Assembly (NCBI GenBank): GCA_030836605.1
Contig: JAUPMC010000031.1
Location: 1 to 10,160, forward strand
DNA: 10,160 bases
Source of the DNA: Thermoplasmatota archaeon
GTDB lineage: Archaea; Thermoplasmatota; Thermoplasmata; UBA10834
Direction of reading: 5' to 3'
Notes under the pieces: model-generated
Told to the model about the DNA's origin: nothing
What the model saw: only the letters and a program-made list of their open reading frames with translations
Databases searched by the model: none
Shown: piece after piece, positions 1-5,002 of the stretch
Position numbering within the stretch: position 1 is the first letter of the stretch
Layout of the letters: each line of letters opens with the position of its first letter
Program-made: the position numbers and the translations under genes

Positions 1-236
1 ACGGTCCTCTTGAGTATCATGTCCGACGAGCGCGGGTAGAACGGCCCGTGGTTCCTGGTGCCCCTCTCCCTGCGGTTCTTGTAATGCGCAAGCAGCTGGA
101 CCATGTTCCCCGAGATGATCGCCTTCTCAGCGTTGACGACGTGGATCTCCTCGCCGCTCATCAGCCTCTTGGCGACGTGGGTGCTGAGCCTTCCCAGTAC
201 CAGTCCGTCAGCATCGATTACCACCAAGGCATTCAC
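1..236 (-). CDS. rpl13: Large-subunit ribosomal protein uL13 (archaeal type), N-terminal part; gene continues past the window edge
   Basis: Structural protein of the 50S ribosomal subunit. The 78 visible codons begin M-N-A-L-V-V-I-D-A-D-G and carry the archaeal uL13 hallmarks: VIDADGLVLGRL near the start, VVNAEKAIISGN in the middle, and GPFYPRSSDMILKRTV just before the edge. Roughly half of a normal archaeal uL13 is present; the C-terminal half lies to the left of base 1. I placed the start at the GTG at 234-236, which overlaps the TGA of eL18 as GTGA, so the two genes are translationally coupled. In-frame TTG (225-227) or GTG (222-224) codons a few residues later are alternatives; the last would give the more usual M-V-I-D N-terminus. 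The eL18-uL13 order is standard in archaea, where uS9 and small RNA polymerase subunits normally follow. The identification rests on clear family resemblance. Confidence 0.93.
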   Translation of the reverse strand, partial: MNALVVIDADGLVLGRLSTHVAKRLMSGEEIHVVNAEKAIISGNMVQLLAHYKNRRERGTRNHGPFYPRSSDMILKRT

Positions 237-598
237 CCCATGATCTTGACTTTAGAGCCCTTGGGGTGCTTAGCCAAGAGCTCCTCAATGGACACGCTCG
301 TCCCGCCAGCCTTCTCGACCTTCTCCTTTGCCTGTCCCGACGACCTGAAAGACGCGACGGTGAGCTTCTTCGCGAGTTCGCCTGCCCCGAGCAGCTTCCC
401 CGGGACCACGATGACGTCGTTGTCGCTCGCATACATGTGGAGCCTGCCGACGTTCACCTCGGCCCAGTTGCTCTGCGGGCCCTCTAGGCGCACTGCGATG
501 TCTCGCCAGACAGGTGCCTCGTTCGTCCTGCTCGCGTCCTTGAGACGCTTGATCAGGGCTACGAGGTTGGGATTCGTCTTGTTCGACATCTTACCCAT
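233..598 (-). CDS. rpl18e: Large-subunit ribosomal protein eL18 (L18e)
   Basis: Archaeal/eukaryotic-specific protein of the large ribosomal subunit, 121 aa with the chosen start, which is normal for archaeal members. Recognisable segments in order are KTNPNLVALIKRLKDASR, VWRDIAVRLEGP, the VVVPGKLLGAGEL signature, KVTVASFRSS and the IEELLAKHPKGSKVKIMG end. The reading frame can be extended upstream to a TTG at 614-616, but I chose the ATG at 596-598 because a strong GGAGGAG Shine-Dalgarno sequence sits inside that extension, a suitable distance before this ATG; another in-frame ATG follows three codons later. It is the first gene of its transcript: a TATA box lies about 50 bp upstream and the next gene upstream is divergent. 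Its stop overlaps the uL13 start. In many archaea an RNA polymerase subunit D gene precedes eL18; here it does not. Confidence 0.95.
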   Translation of the reverse strand: MGKMSNKTNPNLVALIKRLKDASRTNEAPVWRDIAVRLEGPQSNWAEVNVGRLHMYASDNDVIVVPGKLLGAGELAKKLTVASFRSSGQAKEKVEKAGGTSVSIEELLAKHPKGSKVKIMG

Positions 599-647
599 AT
601 CTGACTCCTCCGACAACCAGAGAGCAGGCGAGTAAATGGGGGAACCG

Positions 648-657
648 TTTATAAAGC
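648..657 (-). promoter_or_regulatory. TATA box of the eL18-uL13 ribosomal operon
   Basis: On the minus strand the bases read GCTTTATAAACGG, a near-perfect archaeal TATA element in a GC-rich background. Its centre is about 54 bp from the eL18 ATG, so transcription would start near 625-628 and leave a leader of roughly 27-30 nt that includes the GGAGGAG ribosome binding site. Confidence 0.72.
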
Positions 658-676
658 TTTGGATACGCCCTCAGAG

Positions 677-742
677 CTGGCCAGCACCATCTGGCCACGC
701 CAGGCGCGGGCGCGCACCCCGGGTGCCGACAGGGGCGCGCAC
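677..742. repeat. GC-rich cluster of direct and inverted repeats between two divergent promoters
   Basis: This block lies between the outward-facing TATA boxes at 648-657 and 766-773, so it is not expected in either mRNA leader. It contains CTGGCCA twice (677-683 and 691-697), a small hairpin CTGGC-CAC-GCCAG (691-703), a direct repeat GGGCGCGCAC (708-717 and 733-742, 25 bp apart), a 13-bp near-palindrome GCACCCCGGGTGC (714-726), and a longer inverted pair in which 710-720 matches 732-740 with one bulged A. No open reading frame or tRNA-like fold was seen. It may be a regulator-binding region serving both promoters; that is inference, and simple GC-richness could produce some of the matches. 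Confidence 0.45.
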
Positions 743-765
743 ACAATTATGAACATCGAAGAGAG

Positions 766-773
766 AATATATA
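766..773 (+). promoter_or_regulatory. TATA box for the TIM-barrel / hexuloisomerase operon
   Basis: The plus strand reads AATATATA within GAGAATATATACGG, a good archaeal TATA element. Its centre lies about 50 bp before the ATG at 820, which predicts a transcription start near 795-797 and a short leader of about 24 nt. No convincing Shine-Dalgarno sequence precedes the ATG. Confidence 0.65.
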
Positions 774-819
774 CGGCATAAGGCATACTCCGGAAATCCA
801 GTCGACGTAGGCGTCATTT

Positions 820-1866
820 ATGATACGTTTTGGTCCCGCAGGCATCCCGCTCTCATGTAAAGGACGCACATTGAAGGATGGCATCGAAGACGTCCACCAC
901 CTGGGCCTCACGGCCCTCGAGACACAGCTGGTCCGGGCGAGCGTCCAGGAACGCGCGGCCGAGCCTGAGGAGGTCGGCATGACCCCCCTCGAGCTCCCGA
1001 GCGACATGGTGATAGAGATCACGCGCAGGAAGGGCGCCAAGGAGGAGGTCATATACGACCTCGACACGCCGATAAAGGCCGAGGACACCCTGGTCGCGCT
1101 CACCAGCGGCCTCGCTACGAACTACGGCGACCTTGACAAGCTCAGGATCATGGCCGAGGAGCTGGACGTGGCCATGTCCATCCACACCCCCTACTACATG
1201 GACCTGGTCAGCGAGGGGGAGCTGTCGTTCAAGAGCATGGACTCCATCAGATGGGGCGGCATCATCGCCAAGGCGCTCGGGGGCTCCATGGTCGTCACGC
1301 ACCTGGGGCTCTACGGCGACGTGGACGACAAGGTCGCTCTCAAGCGCATCAAGGCCAGGATCAAGGAGCTCGCGGTCTGGTACAAGAAGCAGAAGGTCAA
1401 GGCCCCCCTGGGCCTGGAGCTGAGTGGGCGCAGGGAGATATTCGGGTCGCTCCCCGAGGTCGTCAAGCTGTGCAAGGACGTCGACGGAGTCGTCCCCGTG
1501 GTCAACTTCGCCCACTACCACGCGAGGGAACACGGGAAACTCAAGGAGCCGAAGGACTTCGACGAACTCCTGGACTCGATGGCGGACCTCACGGGCGGGG
1601 AGTTCTACACGCACTTCTCAGGGGTCGAGCACGAGAACGGCAACGAGAAGAGGTACACCTCGATCAAGAAGGGGGATCTCAGGTTCGAGCCGCTCGCGGA
1701 GGCCCTGGTCGACAGGAACGACCCCATCACGGTAATATCTGGCTCGCCCTTGCTGGAGCACGACGCGATGTACATGAAGGTCATACTCGAGAGGGTGCTC
1801 TCGAAGAGGGTCTCCAAGGAGGGCAAGGAGACCAACAACAAGAAGGAGACGTCCGGATCGAGATGA
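820..1866 (+). CDS. Endonuclease IV / xylose isomerase-like TIM-barrel protein, archaeal branch
   Basis: A 348-aa protein of the sugar phosphate isomerase / AP endonuclease family 2 fold. It opens with MIRFGPAGIPLSCKG, a start typical of an archaeal group usually annotated as endonuclease IV-like. Candidate metal ligands spaced along the barrel are H122 (SIHTPYY), H161 (VVTHLGLYGD), E200 (LGLELSG), H232 (VNFAHYH), H265 (FYTHFSG) and a C-terminal SGSPLLEHDAMYMK segment at 308-321. Compared with bacterial endonuclease IV (Nfo), some zinc ligands seem changed: the Asp of the D-x-x-H pair is N229, the D-R-H motif is not evident near 276-280, and the Glu before the final Pro is a Ser. Base-excision repair activity is therefore possible but not assured; a sugar-related activity would also fit the fold and the neighbour. 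The tail from about 330 is Lys/Glu-rich and probably disordered. Its TGA overlaps the next gene's ATG (ATGA). Confidence 0.85.
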   Translation: MIRFGPAGIPLSCKGRTLKDGIEDVHHLGLTALETQLVRASVQERAAEPEEVGMTPLELPSDMVIEITRRKGAKEEVIYDLDTPIKAEDTLVALTSGLATNYGDLDKLRIMAEELDVAMSIHTPYYMDLVSEGELSFKSMDSIRWGGIIAKALGGSMVVTHLGLYGDVDDKVALKRIKARIKELAVWYKKQKVKAPLGLELSGRREIFGSLPEVVKLCKDVDGVVPVVNFAHYHAREHGKLKEPKDFDELLDSMADLTGGEFYTHFSGVEHENGNEKRYTSIKKGDLRFEPLAEALVDRNDPITVISGSPLLEHDAMYMKVILERVLSKRVSKEGKETNNKKETSGSR

Positions 1867-2399
1867 GAGAGAGCTCGGAGTACATCATCAAGATGGTCTC
1901 GAAGACCCTCGAGAACGATATCGAGGGCACGGACGAGTTCGTCGACGCGATCATAGGGGCCAGGAAGGTGTTCATCTACGGCGTCGGCCGCTCCGGACTC
2001 ATCGCGAAGGCCTTCGCCATCAGGCTCGTCCAGATGGGGCTGGAGGTCTACTTCGTCGGCGAGACCGTCACGCCCATCGTCGAGGATGGGAACCTCGTCG
2101 TGATAGTCTCCCACACGGGCGAGACGATGTCGGCCATCCAGACCGCGAACATCGTCCGCAGGGTCGGCGCCCGGGTCATAGCGATCACCGCGAACGCTCA
2201 CTCGAAACTCGCGAGCGCCTCCAACGTGGTCATCCTCATCCACCCCCCGAAGGACGACGACCGGCGCAGGCTGGCGCCCCTGGGGACGCTCTTCGAGAAC
2301 GCCTCGCTGATCTACTTCGACAGCATCATCGCCAGGCTCATGGAGAAACTCGGACAGTCTGAGGGCTCCATGAGGAAACGACACGCGATCTGGGTCTGA
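1863..2399 (+). CDS. hxlB: 6-phospho-3-hexuloisomerase (SIS domain)
   Basis: Predicted to interconvert D-arabino-hex-3-ulose 6-phosphate and fructose 6-phosphate in the ribulose monophosphate pathway, which many archaea run in reverse to make pentose phosphates. The 178-aa length matches the archaeal enzymes. A single SIS domain shows the sugar-phosphate loop FIYGVGRSGLIAKAFA (37-52), YFVGETVTP (63-71), the second loop SHTGET (83-88), and APLGTLFENASL (138-149) carrying the conserved Glu. The C-terminus RKRHAIWV resembles that of the well-studied Methanocaldococcus enzyme. The start is the ATG at 1863, which overlaps the upstream stop as ATGA; longer extensions of the frame merely run through the TIM-barrel gene. 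The partner hexulose-6-phosphate synthase is not in the window. The gene converges on the next gene with only 4 bp between stop codons and no obvious terminator. Confidence 0.9.
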   Translation: MRESSEYIIKMVSKTLENDIEGTDEFVDAIIGARKVFIYGVGRSGLIAKAFAIRLVQMGLEVYFVGETVTPIVEDGNLVVIVSHTGETMSAIQTANIVRRVGARVIAITANAHSKLASASNVVILIHPPKDDDRRRLAPLGTLFENASLIYFDSIIARLMEKLGQSEGSMRKRHAIWV

Positions 2400-2403
2400 A
2401 TTC

Positions 2404-3552
2404 TCAGCGTGGATCCTCTGGCCCCTTCGGCCCGGCGGGTCCCCGCTTCTGCCGCCTGCGTCTCATGAACACGTGCAGGGCGATCACGACCGCCACCGCT
2501 GCGGCCGCGACGGCGATGGCCAACGCGAGGCCGACCTCCTTCACCCAGTCAGTGACGCTGCCGACGAACCCGCTCTCCTCTATCCCCGCGCTCGAGTCCA
2601 GCGAGAACGACAGGGTGCCGTTCGAGAGCGACAGGACCGAGTGCAGCATCAGGCCGGTCCCGGTCGTGAAGCAGGATGAGTTCAGCTCCATGGCACGCCC
2701 CTCGCCGCTCAGGTCGAGGGCCGCGGAGCCCCAGTGGTAGAACGCCTGGACGGTCCCGTCCTCGTGCGCGATGTCGACGCACTGGGTCGACGAGTCGGTC
2801 TGATTGAGCGGCATGGTGATGTTCTCGCCGTCGACGCTCTGGTCGACCCTCGCGGACAGGACAGCGGTCACCTCCGACCCAGGACCGTCCTCGACCACGT
2901 GGAACATGTTCGCGGTCCCGCCCCCCTGGAGCGAACGCTCGATGGCGACGCACCCGAAGCCCGTCCCGTTGACCACCTCCATGGTCATGTTCACGAACAC
3001 TTCGGTCTTCCCCGAGACGGTGTGCGTCCCGGCCGGGTTCTCATACTCCACGTCGTTCTCGGCCAGCCGGAACCAGAAGGTCACGTTCGCCCACGAGTCG
3101 ACGACCGGGGGCGCGTCCAGGGTCTCGTTGTAGGCGTCCACCAGGGCGCTCATGGAGAACAAGACGAACTCACCCAGGTCGGACGTGAAGCCCGACTCCA
3201 CCGGGGACAGGTTCCACTCCGCGTGGTTAGGGTCCAAGTACGCGGTGTACACCCCTTCCGACTGGTCGAACCTGCCGTCCAGGTCCGTGTCGTTGAACAG
3301 GTGGATCTCCGGGAACCCTATGTCGAAAGTGGGCGAGAACGGGTCGACCGTGTGCCAGAACACCAGCCTCGGCCACGAGTCCCGGGGAACCGCAAGCGTC
3401 AGGTTCCCGGATATCACGCTGACCTTGGTCTCGTCGACGCTGACGAACATGGCATACTCGTCCTGCTCGTCGTCGCCGCTCGACAGCGGCATCAGGCACG
3501 AGAGGACGATAGCCGTCGCGCATGCGACCGCGAGAACGCGTCCAGGAGCCAT
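2404..3552 (-). CDS. Secreted, C-terminally anchored surface glycoprotein with one EF-hand-like loop (unknown function)
   Basis: I do not recognise a family for this 382-aa protein. It has a signal peptide (about 1-25, hydrophobic VLAVACATAIVLSCLMPLSS), a long acidic, beta-rich-looking outer domain, one membrane helix (about 339-363) and a basic stop-transfer RRRR followed by a short Pro/Gly-rich inner tail. At least ten N-x-S/T sequons are visible (N50, N87, N142, N156, N188, N195, N244, N250, N291, N311), unusually dense, pointing to heavy N-glycosylation outside the cell. Residues 88-99 (DTDLDGRFDQSE) form a canonical EF-hand/dockerin-style calcium loop with acidic residues at positions 1, 3, 5, 9 and 12. 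Cysteines at 201, 258 and 294 might pair. The ATG at 3550-3552 follows a GGAGTGAGGT ribosome binding site. It starts 18 bp after the JAMM protease stop, so it is probably the last gene of the ubiquitin-like operon, though a functional link is unproven. Confidence 0.8.
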   Translation of the reverse strand: MAPGRVLAVACATAIVLSCLMPLSSGDDEQDEYAMFVSVDETKVSVISGNLTLAVPRDSWPRLVFWHTVDPFSPTFDIGFPEIHLFNDTDLDGRFDQSEGVYTAYLDPNHAEWNLSPVESGFTSDLGEFVLFSMSALVDAYNETLDAPPVVDSWANVTFWFRLAENDVEYENPAGTHTVSGKTEVFVNMTMEVVNGTGFGCVAIERSLQGGGTANMFHVVEDGPGSEVTAVLSARVDQSVDGENITMPLNQTDSSTQCVDIAHEDGTVQAFYHWGSAALDLSGEGRAMELNSSCFTTGTGLMLHSVLSLSNGTLSFSLDSSAGIEESGFVGSVTDWVKEVGLALAIAVAAAAVAVVIALHVFMRRRRQKRGPAGPKGPEDPR

Positions 3553-3570
3553 ACCTCACTCCGGACGACC

Positions 3571-4230
3571 CTAAGGCGGACGGGGCGAAAAGCTTTGCGC
3601 TCTCAACCTCCGGGTCTTCTTCCTGGCGGGTCCTGCGGGGGCGAGCGCGTCCGTGAGTGCGAACGGGACCTCCTCGTACCCGGCGCCTGACAGCTTGAAC
3701 GCCTTGAAGTCCTCGTTGAGCGGGTCTATCACCAGGGCGGCGTGGTATGGCTGGTCGAACATCGTCCTCTGCGTCTCGAGGTCGGTCCTGGACATGAAAC
3801 ACGTGTGGCCGGGATGTGAGTGGTACCAGCCGACTATGATGTAGTCGAAGCCTGTCCCATCCAGGCCGCCGAACAGCTTGGGCAGGGCGTCCCGGTCGAA
3901 CCTGACCTTCGACTGGGTGCTGTCCAGGTCAGTCGTCACGACGTCCCTCACGGTCGCGTACGCGCGTCCGCGCCACGAGCAAACGTCCCCGAGCATGAAC
4001 CCCATGACCTCGAGCCTCCTCGGGGCCTCCGCCTGCGCGTGAGACCGCATCGTGGCCTCCGCATGGCGCGACACGTAGAGCTCGAACGGGTGGCCCGACG
4101 CCAGGACCTTCTCGTATTCCGCCCGGGACTCGTCCGAGAGCCACTCGTGCGGGGCTAGTGAGTCCCTCGGGGGCGGGGCGCGCTCCACGGGCCTGCGGCG
4201 GGTCTCACGCACAATCTTGGGCCTAGGCAT
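3571..4230 (-). CDS. Rpn11-like JAMM/MPN metalloprotease, predicted deconjugase of the adjacent ubiquitin-like protein
   Basis: A 219-aa protein predicted to be a zinc isopeptidase that cleaves the ubiquitin-like protein from its targets. The full JAMM signature is present: Glu74 in LEVMGFMLGDV, then HSHP (H137, H139), Ser147 and Asp150 in GWYHSHPGHTCFMSRTD, with the standard six residues between Pro and Ser. The surroundings resemble eukaryotic Rpn11 (EVMGLMLGE and VVGWYHSHPGFGCWLS) more than bacterial RadC or Mec+ types. YHAALVIDP (162-170) forms the usual following strand. The first ~45 residues are Arg/Pro-rich and the last ~20 (PARKKTRRLRAQ) are strongly basic; both look disordered. Because the ubiquitin-like protein already ends in Gly-Gly, removal from substrates rather than precursor processing is the likely role. 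The ATG overlaps the E2 stop by 8 bp (ATGCCTAG), indicating coupled translation. The fold and active site are clear; the substrate is inferred from context. Confidence 0.92.
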   Translation of the reverse strand: MPRPKIVRETRRRPVERAPPPRDSLAPHEWLSDESRAEYEKVLASGHPFELYVSRHAEATMRSHAQAEAPRRLEVMGFMLGDVCSWRGRAYATVRDVVTTDLDSTQSKVRFDRDALPKLFGGLDGTGFDYIIVGWYHSHPGHTCFMSRTDLETQRTMFDQPYHAALVIDPLNEDFKAFKLSGAGYEEVPFALTDALAPAGPARKKTRRLRAQSFSPRPP

Positions 4231-4744
4231 GGGCGCCCCCCACGATCCTCACCCTGCGGTCCGACTGATCCATCTGAGCTGGCGGAGCGTACCTGTGCCT
4301 GTTGAAGTACGCGGCTGCGCGCGTGCACGCATCCGAGCCGAAAGGGTTCTCGGGGTTCGGGTTGCACAACAGCGACTCCACGCCCTTGATGAAGGTCGAC
4401 AGGTTCGACCCGAAATCCCAGTTCTCCAAGAGCTTCGTGCACACGTATCCGCCGTCCTCGGGGGGCATTATGTTGGGATGGAAGATCGGGGTCATCCACT
4501 TCACGATCGGCTTCTCCATGGGATACTCCTCGCCCACCAGGATGGCGAACTTGTGCACGAACATGTGCACGACCTTCCCGTCCTCCCAGGTGGGGCCTGG
4601 GACCCGCAGCAAGTGCACGTTAACGAGTATCGGGAACCTGCTCAGCGTCGGGTCGGAGACGGATATGTGGTGCCTGAGCTCGCGCTGGCACATCTCTATC
4701 TCGTTCCTCAGCCGCAGCCTGAGCACGTCGAGCGGGAGCGACAT
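4223..4744 (-). CDS. E2 ubiquitin-conjugating enzyme-like protein (UBC fold)
   Basis: A 173-aa protein predicted to receive the activated ubiquitin-like protein on a cysteine and pass it to substrates. Landmarks of the UBC fold appear in order: an N-terminal amphipathic helix (about 5-25), YPMEKPIVKWMTPIFHPNI (74-92) with the HPN motif at 89-91, catalytic Cys102 in GGYVCTKL, Trp109, and SLLCNPNPENP (124-134). The distance from Trp109 to the Pro-Asn pair (20 residues) equals that of human UbcH5-type E2s, whose corresponding sequence is SLLCDPNPDDP. The gap from HPN to the cysteine is about three residues longer than usual (MPPEDGG loop). The last ~20 residues leave the fold and are polar. The ATG lies 5 bp after the stop of the ubiquitin-like gene, and the stop is inside the JAMM gene start. 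Presence of the HPN Asn and Cys suggests an active enzyme rather than a RWD-type inactive relative. Confidence 0.93.
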   Translation of the reverse strand: MSLPLDVLRLRLRNEIEMCQRELRHHISVSDPTLSRFPILVNVHLLRVPGPTWEDGKVVHMFVHKFAILVGEEYPMEKPIVKWMTPIFHPNIMPPEDGGYVCTKLLENWDFGSNLSTFIKGVESLLCNPNPENPFGSDACTRAAAYFNRHRYAPPAQMDQSDRRVRIVGGAHA

Positions 4745-4749
4745 CGGGA

Positions 4750-4998
4750 CTATCCGCCCTCGGGGTCGGGTATCAGCTCGAGGACGTCCTCGGCCATCAC
4801 CCCAGTGTCTCCGAGAGTCGAACCGCCTCGGAGGACCTTCTTGCCCTTCCGGAGCACATACGCCCCCATGTCCTTGTTCCAGAACGTGGCGGCGCTCTCG
4901 ATCACCTCGTCGACGGTATTGTCGCCGTCCAGCTCCATCTCCACCGTCGCCCCTGTCTCCGCATTCTTCACCTTGAGCCTGAACGTCAGGAGGACCAC
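4750..4998 (-). CDS. Ubiquitin-like modifier protein ending in Gly-Gly
   Basis: An 82-aa beta-grasp protein predicted to be the modifier of this conjugation cluster. It starts with an alternating hydrophobic strand (VLLTFRLKVKN), a second acidic strand (TVEMELDGDNTVDEV) leading into the central helix (about 29-41), then AYVLRKGKKVL (46-56), TLGDTGV (61-67) and DVLELIPDPEGG at the end. The TL-x-D-x-GV and DVL-x-L-x-P pattern is shared by ubiquitin and YukD-like proteins. The chain stops exactly after the double Gly, so no trimming is needed. Lysines at 9, 11, 42, 51, 53 and 54 could in principle accept chains. The start is GTG at 4996-4998, 4 bp after the E1 stop, with only a weak AAGTAGG-like ribosome site; coupling to E1 translation is likely. 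A sulfur-carrier role (like SAMP, ThiS or MoaD) is possible, but the adjacent E2 favours protein conjugation. Confidence 0.9.
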   Translation of the reverse strand: MVLLTFRLKVKNAETGATVEMELDGDNTVDEVIESAATFWNKDMGAYVLRKGKKVLRGGSTLGDTGVMAEDVLELIPDPEGG

Positions 4999-5002
4999 CT
5001 AC

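Noticed and set aside
599..616. Upstream extension of eL18 to a TTG codon
   Set aside because: The extension contains the GGAGGAG ribosome binding site for the downstream ATG, so it is leader rather than coding sequence.
1251..1862. Long plus-strand frame that runs in front of the hexuloisomerase
   Set aside because: It overlaps the TIM-barrel gene out of frame and has the Arg/Gly/Gln-rich composition of a shadow frame; the isomerase homology begins only at 1863.
2734..3690. Long plus-strand open frame opposite the surface glycoprotein and JAMM genes
   Set aside because: Composition is dominated by Arg, Val, Asp and His repeats typical of antisense frames in GC-rich genes, and it crosses two well-supported genes.
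4822..4836. Internal LRGG in the ubiquitin-like protein (residues 56-59), reminiscent of the ubiquitin C-terminus
   Set aside because: A further beta strand and the real terminal Gly-Gly follow it, so it is an internal loop and not a processing site.
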